The position numbers and the translations under genes were made by a program. The notes below the pieces were generated by a model. The model ran no database searches, was not told the DNA's origin, and worked only from the letters and a program-made list of their open reading frames with translations. Below are positions 1 through 4,599 of a DNA stretch of 5,707 bases, one piece after another; position 1 is the stretch's first letter; each line of letters begins with the position of its first letter. This DNA comes from Candidatus Saccharimonadota bacterium (lineage in GTDB: Bacteria; Patescibacteriota; Saccharimonadia; UBA4664): assembly GCA_029237755.1 (NCBI GenBank), contig JAQZBT010000068.1, forward strand, positions 1-5,707, given 5' to 3'.

Positions 1-4
1 GCCG

Positions 5-42
5 CTAAAAACAAACAGCCACCCCCAGTTATTGGGGGTGGC
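5..42 (-). terminator. Intrinsic terminator of the small membrane protein gene
   Basis: A perfect 10-bp stem (18-27 with 33-42, GCCACCCCCA/TGGGGGTGGC) with a 5-nt loop is followed on the minus strand by a T-rich tract (TGTTTGTTTTT, 7-17). The TAA stop of the upstream gene (29-31) lies in the loop, so the final codons form part of the stem. Opposite this, the plus strand has no T-run after the hairpin, which fixes the orientation. Confidence 0.9.
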
Positions 43-391
43 GAGAATCGGACCAACGGGCGTGCAGGTCCATGAGCAGCAGGCCAACGACGAGACCTGC
101 GCCGACCAGCACAGAACCCATAAGCGGCGCGTCGGCCTCGACGGCGACACCGCCAAAGCAGACCCCGATTACAAACAGGAGGCTGCCGATTAGCAAGAGA
201 TTGCCGACAATCGGCACGTTGTGGTTGCGAACCAGAGCGGAGACAACCTGAATTGCGCCCGTGGCGAAGACGGCGTAGCCCGTGATCTTGCCGGTTTGGA
301 CGTCGAGGACGATCATCGTCATCAACGCGAGAATCGGGGCCATCGCCATGACCAAAATCCCTGCCCACTCATTGGTAAAGTACTTGCTCAT
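29..391 (-). CDS. Small four-helix membrane protein, unknown function
   Basis: A 120-residue protein of no family I recognise. It has four hydrophobic segments at about residues 8-29, 36-54, 60-83 and 89-108, short charged loops (RNHN at 55-58, EAD at 85-87) and a polar end (HARWSDSRHPQ). I chose the ATG at 391 because GAGGGGG lies 7 nt upstream, a strong ribosome binding site. The frame stays open to an ATG at 484, but that codon lies just after a 14-bp hairpin and against its T-run, and the promoter at 435-463 would start transcription inside the extension. The gene follows another small membrane protein gene on the same strand. Two multi-helix proteins side by side could act together, but no motif shows a substrate or activity. 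A structural or regulatory membrane role is as likely as transport. Confidence 0.8.
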   Translation of the reverse strand: MSKYFTNEWAGILVMAMAPILALMTMIVLDVQTGKITGYAVFATGAIQVVSALVRNHNVPIVGNLLLIGSLLFVIGVCFGGVAVEADAPLMGSVLVGAGLVVGLLLMDLHARWSDSRHPQ

Positions 392-434
392 GCCTATTCC
401 CCCTCGGATCGGACGATGCAAAAGTCTGAGGAAG

Positions 435-463
435 TTTATCCCAATCGCCGACGCAAATAGCAA
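435..463 (-). promoter_or_regulatory. Putative promoter for the 29-391 gene
   Basis: On the minus strand TTGCTA (458-463) lies 17 bp from GATAAA (435-440), which is preceded by TGG (441-443), an extended -10 element. Transcription would start near 428, giving a leader of about 35 nt that contains the GAGGGGG ribosome binding site at 399-405. Each box matches the sigma-70 consensus at four of six positions, so this is plausible but unproven. It would let this gene be expressed apart from the one upstream. Confidence 0.5.
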
Positions 464-476
464 TGAACCAAGCCCC

Positions 477-519
477 AAAAACATTTCACCGTCCTCAGAA
501 ACGAGTCTGAGGACGGTGA
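477..519 (-). terminator. Hairpin terminator between the two membrane protein genes
   Basis: A perfect 14-bp inverted repeat (486-499 with 506-519, arm TCACCGTCCTCAGA) has a 6-nt loop. On the minus strand it is followed after four bases by TTTTT (477-481), which fits an intrinsic terminator for the gene ending at 537. The T-run is short and starts a few bases late, so termination may be partial. On the plus strand there is no T-run. Confidence 0.7.
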
Positions 520-520
520 T

Positions 521-541
521 GCTGAGCGGGTGATGCTCAGC
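521..541. repeat. Second hairpin, over the stop codon
   Basis: A 7-bp perfect stem (521-527 GCTGAGC with 535-541 GCTCAGC) and a 7-nt loop. It contains the TGA stop of the upstream minus-strand gene (537-539) and lies directly before the 14-bp hairpin at 486-519, so the transcript would carry two stem-loops in tandem. It has no T-run of its own and may serve as a 3'-end stabiliser or help termination. Confidence 0.55.
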
Positions 542-956
542 GCGAGTTGGCCGGAGCGGGCGCCTTACGGTCGCGTGCCTGCATCCGGAGTATCCGGCGC
601 TTCTGCTTGAGCCAGGTCTTCCTCCGGATCCATATGTCGTACTGTTCGCGGGCGAAGGGATCCAGGGGCGGCGGGTTCGATGACAAGATGTTCCACTTGA
701 CGATCATGAGCACGAACCCGGCCAGAACCGCGACGGCGCCGAAGATTGCGCCGGTGTACGACGCGAACCGGGTGTCTCCGACGACGTAGCAGACGATGGC
801 CGTGGCCAGTCCGATGACGACCAGCGAGCAACCAAGCCGGTCGATGTAGTCATCGGGCGTTCTGGTCGACACCCTGGTCGCCAGAAACGGTCCAGCCATC
901 AGGGTCGCACCCACCGCAATGAGGCCGGCGATGGTGATGTGCGTGTTGAGGGTCAC
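537..956 (-). CDS. Small three-helix membrane protein with basic tail, unknown function
   Basis: From the GTG at 954-956 this encodes 139 residues. Hydrophobic segments lie at about 7-27, 41-61 and 66-88, followed by a polar tail (89-139) rich in Arg and Lys (RRKTWLKQKRRILRMQARDRK, allowing for a one-residue gap), probably cytoplasmic. I recognise no family. The start is uncertain. There is no ribosome binding site before the GTG, whereas AGAGGGG lies at 994-1000. The frame is open back to 1028 without any ATG, GTG or TTG, and the codons between that site and the GTG read as hydrophobic residues (VIGIGVFAIIV), which would lengthen the first helix. Either the GTG is used without a Shine-Dalgarno sequence or translation begins at an ATC or ATT near 977-983, giving about 146-148 residues. 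The gene follows folD by 114 nt and precedes another small membrane protein gene. Confidence 0.7.
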   Translation of the reverse strand: MTLNTHITIAGLIAVGATLMAGPFLATRVSTRTPDDYIDRLGCSLVVIGLATAIVCYVVGDTRFASYTGAIFGAVAVLAGFVLMIVKWNILSSNPPPLDPFAREQYDIWIRRKTWLKQKRRILRMQARDRKAPAPANSR

Positions 957-1040
957 GATGATCGCGAAGACGCCAATGCCGATGACTGTTAATCCCCTCT
1001 CATGGATTGCAGTGTTTTTTGGATGGAGCTAAGCAGGCAC

Positions 1041-1049
1041 ATTATGCCA
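1041..1049 (-). promoter_or_regulatory. Putative extended -10 promoter for the three-helix protein
   Basis: TGGCATAAT on the minus strand is a TGn extended -10 element with CATAAT as the hexamer (five of six consensus bases). No good -35 is visible at 17 bp (TGTACG, three matches). Transcription would begin near 1034. The leader contains a strong AGAGGGG at 994-1000. The 114 nt between folD and this gene hold no clear terminator for folD, so read-through from folD is also possible. Confidence 0.45.
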
Positions 1050-1070
1050 TGACTTTACTGCTGCGTACAG

Positions 1071-1844
1071 CTATGAACGCTGCTGGGCGGCGGCGATAAG
1101 GACGTTGTCGAAGAGAGACGCGATAGTCATAGGGCCGACTCCGCCGGGGTTGGGTGTGAGGGTGAGGTCGTCGCGTTCGAAGAGGGCTGGATCGAGCTCG
1201 GCCAGGGGCGCTCCGGCGTCTACCAGGACTGTCCCTTCCTTAACCATCTGCGACTTGATCAGGTGCTGCTGGCCGGTACAGGTAAAGATGATGTCGGCCT
1301 GGAGAGTTTCGGCCTTAACGTCGGGCGTGTTGATGTCGACGCGCACGACGTCGTGGCCGGAGGCCTCGAGGCGGTCGGCCAGCGGCGCACCGACGAGTTT
1401 CCCCTGCCCCACCACGACGATGCGGCCCTTTAAGTCCACGTTGTGCGAGGCGAGCAGCCAGAGAGCGGCCTTGGGGGTGGCGGCTTCGAATGTGGTGCCA
1501 GGGGCAAGACCGTCGACATCTTTGGCGGGGTCGACGGAGGCGATGGCCCGATCGGTGATCGAGCGGTCGGTCAAGGGAAGTTGGACGATAATGCCGGTGA
1601 TGGCGGGGTCGGCGTTGAGTTTGGCAATGCGGTCGAGGATGGTGCCCGACTCTTCGGCGAAGATGTCGACCGGAACGCCGATGTCCTCACCGTACCTGGC
1701 CTTGCCGCGGAGGTAGCGGTTGGTGGCCTCATCGTTGCCCATGCGGACGATGGCGAGGCGCGGCTTGGGATCGAGGCCGGCGACCTGAGATGTATGACGC
1801 TGCTTGATGAAGGCTGCAATATCGCGGCCGGTGAGGAGTTTCAT
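1071..1844 (-). CDS. folD: Methylenetetrahydrofolate dehydrogenase / methenyltetrahydrofolate cyclohydrolase FolD
   Basis: The bifunctional cytosolic enzyme oxidises 5,10-methylenetetrahydrofolate with NAD(P)+ and hydrolyses the product to 10-formyltetrahydrofolate, supplying one-carbon units for purines and initiator formyl-Met-tRNA. The 257 residues carry the family signatures in order: YLRGK (44-48), with the Tyr and catalytic Lys of the active site; IIVQLPL (85-91), including the conserved Gln; KDVDG (108-112), with the conserved Asp; the cofactor loop VVGQGKLVGAP (144-154); and PGGVGPMT (233-240) near the end. At about 257 residues it is shorter than the usual 280-300. The second conserved block reads ATPKA instead of PCTPxG, and the cofactor loop has GQGK where many homologues have GRSxxVG, so cofactor preference may differ. 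Its ATG overlaps the stop of the upstream LssY-domain gene (ATGA, 1841-1844). No good ribosome binding site precedes it, so translational coupling is likely. Confidence 0.96.
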   Translation of the reverse strand: MKLLTGRDIAAFIKQRHTSQVAGLDPKPRLAIVRMGNDEATNRYLRGKARYGEDIGVPVDIFAEESGTILDRIAKLNADPAITGIIVQLPLTDRSITDRAIASVDPAKDVDGLAPGTTFEAATPKAALWLLASHNVDLKGRIVVVGQGKLVGAPLADRLEASGHDVVRVDINTPDVKAETLQADIIFTCTGQQHLIKSQMVKEGTVLVDAGAPLAELDPALFERDDLTLTPNPGGVGPMTIASLFDNVLIAAAQQRS

Positions 1845-2602
1845 ACTTGCACCACTACGGCCCGGCCGTCGGTGTAGTATTTGGCGCCATGGGCGTTTTG
1901 ATAGGGGCGGTCGGTGGTAGTGGGCTGGTTCATAACGACGGTTTTGAGTCGGGCGACACCTACGGCTTCGAGGCTGCGCACGACATATTCTCTCTCCTTA
2001 TCGAGGTCGGGGTCGGTGTTGTGATGAATGAAAGGCGGCTTGAACTGGATCTTCAGACGGTCGTCGTAGCAGGCGGCCCCGACCCAGACACGCTTCTTGC
2101 CAGGCAGTTTGATGCCAGTGCGGAAGATGCGCAGGTGGTGGCGTTGGCTGAACGACTTGGTGCGGGTGAGCTGCTGGAACGACATATCCTGCAGACCAAT
2201 ATTAACGTAATGCGGCGTAAAGGGACCACTGTAGTAGCTGCGATGAAACAGCGTGGTGAGGGCGCTGTAGAGCAGATGCAGGGGCGAAGCGGGATGGGCG
2301 CCGTTCCAGCCGGCGGCCTTGAAGGCCAGCTTGATGTCGATCTCCGAGCCAACAAAGATCAGGTTCATCAGGTCCATGCGGGCGCCAGAGATAGACATGC
2401 TGTGCTTGGGCAATTTCGCTACAACCTCATCAGTGAGGTCGAGCAGAGCCGAGTAACGGGTGAAATGTGGCTTATAGATGCGCTCCAGTCCGGTGGCATG
2501 CAGAATGAAGGCGATGAGGCGGAAGGGAGAGACAGACAGGCGGGTGACCACTCGCTTGATGGTGTTGGCCAACCGAGCTTCCCATGTGGTGGAGGCTGCC
2601 AT
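1841..2602 (-). CDS. Stand-alone LssY C-terminal domain protein
   Basis: A 253-residue protein carrying the LssY_C domain, a domain of unknown biochemical function otherwise found at the end of membrane proteins with DedA or PAP2-phosphatase regions. Visible signatures are NLIFVGS (80-86), AAGW (96-99), QDMSFQ (138-143), RHHLR (154-158) and then a WVGAACYDD segment and an IHHNTDPDLDKERE segment, in the usual order. There is no phosphatase or DedA part. The first 75 residues hold one weakly hydrophobic stretch (about 24-39, PFRLIAFILHATGL), which might bind a membrane. I chose the ATG at 2602: the open frame continues to a TTG at 2698, but that lies in the T-run of the RNA terminator, and an extended -10 ends 10 nt before this ATG. 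It overlaps folD by four bases, so the two are co-expressed, but no link to folate metabolism is known. Confidence 0.85.
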   Translation of the reverse strand: MAASTTWEARLANTIKRVVTRLSVSPFRLIAFILHATGLERIYKPHFTRYSALLDLTDEVVAKLPKHSMSISGARMDLMNLIFVGSEIDIKLAFKAAGWNGAHPASPLHLLYSALTTLFHRSYYSGPFTPHYVNIGLQDMSFQQLTRTKSFSQRHHLRIFRTGIKLPGKKRVWVGAACYDDRLKIQFKPPFIHHNTDPDLDKEREYVVRSLEAVGVARLKTVVMNQPTTTDRPYQNAHGAKYYTDGRAVVVQV

Positions 2603-2612
2603 TGTGGACGTA

Positions 2613-2621
2613 ACTATACCA
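2613..2621 (-). promoter_or_regulatory. Extended -10 promoter of the LssY-domain/folD unit
   Basis: TGGTATAGT on the minus strand is an extended -10 element (TATAGT, five of six consensus bases, with TG two positions before it). It ends 10 nt before the ATG at 2602, so the transcript would begin within about five bases of the start codon and be leaderless or nearly so. No ribosome binding site is seen there. No good -35 is present at 16-18 bp (TCGCCA at 17), which fits an extended -10 promoter. Confidence 0.6.
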
Positions 2622-2690
2622 GATATGGGGCCGATTGGCGAGAGCAGTTTCGTGGCGTGCCCCAGGGGCAGAGGGAATGGCTCGCTCAAC

Positions 2691-2722
2691 CAAAGCAAAA
2701 GCTCCTGCGATTGCAGGAGCTT
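2691..2722 (-). terminator. Intrinsic terminator of the structured RNA
   Basis: A perfect 10-bp stem (2699-2708 with 2713-2722, AAGCTCCTGC/GCAGGAGCTT) with a 4-nt loop runs on the minus strand into TTTTGCTTT. No T-run follows on the plus strand. It separates the RNA from the LssY-domain/folD unit about 90 bp downstream. Confidence 0.85.
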
Positions 2723-2735
2723 CGGAATGATTGCT

Positions 2736-2776
2736 GAGGTCCAGCGGGTAGGACCTCGGAAGGAATAACCCGCTGG
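2736..2776 (-). other. Pseudoknot or switch element near the RNA 3' end
   Basis: Two helices interleave: 2741-2749 with 2768-2776 (CCAGCGGGT/ACCCGCTGG, 9 bp) and 2736-2742 with 2751-2757 (GAGGTCC/GGACCTC, 7 bp). They share only positions 2741-2742, so an H-type pseudoknot with slightly shortened stems can form; otherwise the two are alternatives. The element lies about 15 nt before the terminator in the minus-strand transcript, where alternative folding could affect 3'-end formation or serve as a structural cap. Confidence 0.55.
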
Positions 2777-2811
2777 TGTTCCGCCTGAGGCGGTATCCCG
2801 AGAGAAGCTTG

Positions 2812-2916
2812 ACCCAGAAGGGTCCGGGTGCGCGGGGGATGCGCAACTTGTGATTGGTCCGGGGACCTAGGGGGCCCAGGGGGCCGAACCTATCACTGTG
2901 CCGGACCCTACTGGGT
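2812..2916 (-). other. Three-way junction domain of the structured RNA
   Basis: The closing helix pairs 2812-2817 with 2911-2916 (6 bp) and 2819-2827 with 2901-2909 (9 bp), with a single mismatch (2818/2910). Inside are a 5-bp hairpin at 2829-2845 whose loop is six C/T bases and an A on the minus strand, and a longer arm at 2850-2896. That arm pairs GTGAT with ATCAC, then after one mismatch a 7-pair stretch including a G-U on the minus strand, and encloses a G/C-run-rich segment (2863-2883). Confidence 0.6.
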
Positions 2917-3274
2917 GGATGCGGAAGAATTCTCCCTGTTTCGCGCGAGGCGCGAGGGTGAACTCATCCCGCAAGCAGGAGTCGCAACGAAGCTCGGGGG
3001 TTCTTCGAAGCGACCCTGTTCTAGTTACGGCGATAGCCGCAAGTAGATAGGCTTGACGCGGGATGAGCCGCGGCTGTCAGTGACCACAGTCCCATAAATG
3101 GGTCCGAAGCTACTGAGCTTAAGGCGCAAATCGCGCCAAGCCTAGATCAGGGGTTGTCTCGGACCTTGCGGTCCGAACAGGTTTTGCCGGTGAGCCCGGC
3201 GTAAGGCGAGCTCTATTTTGGAGTGCGCCTAACGCCGGGTTAACCGAGAACATCGCTTTGAAAACGAATAACCC

Positions 3275-3303
3275 ATTCTATCATGGCAAGCGTTTTTTGT
3301 CAA
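3275..3303 (-). promoter_or_regulatory. Near-consensus sigma-70 promoter of the structured RNA
   Basis: On the minus strand a perfect -35 TTGACA (3298-3303) lies exactly 17 bp from TAGAAT (3275-3280, five of six consensus bases), which is preceded by TGA and so is also an extended -10. This is by far the strongest promoter in the window, as expected for an abundant stable RNA. No protein gene follows it within 600 bp. Transcription should start near 3268. Confidence 0.85.
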
Positions 3304-3321
3304 CACTCTTATGCTGTTGAC
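3299..3321. repeat. Inverted repeat overlapping the RNA promoter -35
   Basis: GTCAACA (3299-3305) and TGTTGAC (3315-3321) form a perfect 7-bp inverted repeat with a 9-nt spacer. One arm includes the -35 box of the RNA promoter; the other ends one base before the dehydrogenase stop codon (3323-3325). It is not an intrinsic terminator for the dehydrogenase, because an A-run rather than a T-run follows on the minus strand. It could be an operator for a dimeric regulator or a hairpin at the dehydrogenase mRNA 3' end. Confidence 0.45.
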
Positions 3322-3322
3322 G

Positions 3323-4555
3323 CTAGTTGGCCGGGAGCGGAGGGGCCGGGGCGATGCCCGGCTGACAAATCGTGCAGTCGTCCTGGCGGCGGTTGTCGTC
3401 GAGCCAGAGCAAGAAGGCGCGGGGCCAGGATTCGAGATCGGCATATCCGATGAGGTCGGCAGCGCGGCGGAGACCGAAGCCGGCCAGGCCGTAGATTTCA
3501 AACTCTCCCCACTGCGCGGCAGCCCAATAGGGCCCGACCGGAGTCACGGCAATCGGCGCCTTGGGCTTGTAGGCCGGGCGCGACCGTCGCTGCAGGGCGC
3601 GGACAATATCGGCGGCTACATAATCGGCATCATGCAGGGCGGTCTGAGCCATGCCGGAGTATTGGGTCGAGGCGTTATCACCGATGACGCGGACGCCCGG
3701 GCGGCCTTCGAGATGCTCGTTGACTTCGACTTTGCCGTTTTTGGCCAGGGTGAAGAGTGAGGCGTGGTCTTTGAAGAAGGGGTGGTTGGCGACGCCGGCG
3801 GTCCAGACGACAGTTTGAGTGGTGATCTTCTCCCCTGCCAGTTCGAGCGCGGTGGCTGTCTCAGCCTTGACCGTTTGGCCGGTCATAACCTCGACACCCA
3901 ACTCCTCGAGCCTGTGCTGAACGACCGCCGACATGTGTTCCGTCGATCGGGGCAGCAGACGCGGAGCGGCTTCGATGAGCTTGATGCTGTACTTGGGCGT
4001 GGGGACCCGGTGCAGATGCGTAATGCGACGCAGGTAATCGGGGAGTGCCGCGACTAGTTCTACACCGGTGGGGCCGCCGCCGACGACGACGAAGTTGACG
4101 TCTGGTTTCATGTCATCGATCAGGTCCTGGTGCAGATGGCGCTTGAACTTCTCGGCGCCGGAGATGGACTTGATGTTGTAGGCGTACTCTTCGAGGCCTT
4201 GAATGCCAAAGTAGTTGGTGACCGCGCCTAGTGCCAGCACCAATTCGTCGTACTGATAAGCGGTGCCGAAAGTGCCGGTGACAGTCTTGGCTTCGGGATC
4301 GAGCTTGGTAATGGTGTCTTTGACGAGCTTGAGCTCGTCGGGGTCGACCATATTAGTGAGAGGTATGTAGGACTCGGTGCGGGCGCCGCCGGACGCGGTG
4401 TGATAGAGCTGCGGGTAGTAGGCGAAGTGGTCGGAGGACGAGATGAGTGTGACGTCGAGGTCACTGCGCCCCTGGAGCTTGCGGGCGAGACGGACGCCGC
4501 CGAATCCGGCACCGACGATAACAAGTTGAGGCTTACGTTGTGGTGTAACGGCCAT
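3323..4555 (-). CDS. ndh: Type II NADH:quinone oxidoreductase (NDH-2)
   Basis: A 410-residue single-subunit FAD flavoprotein that moves electrons from NADH to membrane quinone without pumping protons. The first dinucleotide motif GAGFGG (15-20) binds FAD, the second GGGPTG followed by VE (159-166) binds NADH, TVVWTAGV (248-255) lies at the domain junction and IGDNA (291-295) is the second FAD contact. The quinone-site motif AQxAxQ reads AQTALH (303-308), so the second Gln is His. The C-terminal part (about 350-390) has the aromatic and basic pattern of the membrane-attachment helices, then a tail with CTIC (394-397). I chose the ATG at 4555 because a -10 box lies over the earlier GTG (4576) and ATG (4570); none has a ribosome binding site. 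It is divergent from a CydB-like gene, which supports a respiratory role. Its stop lies only 19 bp before the -35 of the RNA promoter. Sulfide:quinone reductase is less likely because the redox cysteines of that family are missing. Confidence 0.92.
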   Translation of the reverse strand: MAVTPQRKPQLVIVGAGFGGVRLARKLQGRSDLDVTLISSSDHFAYYPQLYHTASGGARTESYIPLTNMVDPDELKLVKDTITKLDPEAKTVTGTFGTAYQYDELVLALGAVTNYFGIQGLEEYAYNIKSISGAEKFKRHLHQDLIDDMKPDVNFVVVGGGPTGVELVAALPDYLRRITHLHRVPTPKYSIKLIEAAPRLLPRSTEHMSAVVQHRLEELGVEVMTGQTVKAETATALELAGEKITTQTVVWTAGVANHPFFKDHASLFTLAKNGKVEVNEHLEGRPGVRVIGDNASTQYSGMAQTALHDADYVAADIVRALQRRSRPAYKPKAPIAVTPVGPYWAAAQWGEFEIYGLAGFGLRRAADLIGYADLESWPRAFLLWLDDNRRQDDCTICQPGIAPAPPLPAN

Positions 4556-4567
4556 GTTAGTTATAAT
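4538..4567 (+). promoter_or_regulatory. Promoter of the CydB-like gene
   Basis: A perfect TATAAT (4562-4567) lies 18 bp after TTGTGG (4538-4543, only three matches to the -35 consensus). Transcription would start near 4574, giving a leader of about 26 nt. The only ribosome-binding candidate is AGGA at 4583-4586, which is rather far from the ATG (4600). The -10 overlaps the -10 of the divergent dehydrogenase promoter, so the two polymerases cannot bind together. Confidence 0.55.
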
Positions 4568-4594
4568 CATAAGCACATTGAGCAGGAACGTCCA
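4566..4594 (-). promoter_or_regulatory. Promoter of the NDH-2 gene, giving a near-leaderless mRNA
   Basis: On the minus strand TGGACG (4589-4594, four of six) lies 17 bp from TATGAT (4566-4571, five of six). The -10 ends 10 nt before the ATG at 4555, the same spacing as in the LssY-domain gene, so the mRNA should begin at or within a few bases of the start codon. The box shares two positions (4566-4567) with the divergent TATAAT. Confidence 0.6.
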
Positions 4595-4599
4595 ATCTT

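Larger units (their letters stand above)
2691..3268 (-). ncRNA. Unidentified large structured RNA, about 580 nt
   Basis: This stretch has no convincing protein gene but is bounded on the minus strand by a near-consensus promoter (3275-3303) and a strong intrinsic terminator (2691-2722). Hairpins include 3188-3246 (CCCGGCGT/ACGCCGGG plus AGGCG/CGCCT), 3159-3176 (7 bp, GCAA loop on the minus strand, a GNRA tetraloop), 3123-3137, 3028-3039, 2941-2955 and 2781-2793. A helix of 6 and 9 bp split by one mismatch (2812-2827 with 2901-2916) encloses two arms, 2829-2845 and 2850-2896; the latter has a G-U on the minus strand where the plus strand would have C-A. Long-range complements are 2963-2972 with 3058-3067 (10 bp) and 3048-3054 with 3138-3144 (7 bp). 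The GNRA loop, the G-U pair, promoter and terminator all favour the minus strand. The start near 3268 is inferred from the -10. I find no tmRNA TTCGA T-arm or RNase P core sequences, and it is too long for 6S or SRP RNA. Family unknown. Confidence 0.75.

Noticed and set aside
392..484. 31-residue N-terminal extension of the four-helix membrane protein (start at 484)
   Set aside because: The start would sit beside a hairpin T-run and upstream of the likely promoter, while the ATG at 391 has a strong ribosome binding site.
2603..2698. 32-residue N-terminal extension of the LssY-domain protein (TTG at 2698)
   Set aside because: It would start inside the T-run of the RNA terminator and run through the -10 box of the gene's own promoter.
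1847..2737. 296-codon plus-strand reading frame
   Set aside because: It is a shadow of the LssY-domain gene on the other strand, with a low-complexity Gly/Val-rich product and no domain.
2750..2765. SRP RNA-like apical loop (CCTCGGAAGGAA on the plus strand)
   Set aside because: The GGAA loop is not closed by the expected SRP helix and symmetric internal loop, and the strand is opposite to the promoter.
2828..3046. 72-codon plus-strand reading frame within the structured RNA region
   Set aside because: It is antisense to the promoter and terminator pair, its bases are largely accounted for by paired stems, and the peptide has no recognisable domain; it looks like a chance frame in GC-rich DNA.
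2691..3268. tmRNA or RNase P RNA
   Set aside because: Neither strand shows the tmRNA GGTTCGA T-arm, CCA end or an ALAA-type tag frame, nor the RNase P GAGGAAAGTCC and ACAGAA core sequences. A stretch on the plus strand at 3115-3147 (GCTTAAG...GCCTAGAT) recalls part of RNase P RNA, but it is on the wrong strand and the rest of the core is missing.
3311..4057. Plus-strand frames of 149 and 97 codons opposite NDH-2
   Set aside because: Both are antisense to a gene with clear NDH-2 motifs and have no features of their own.
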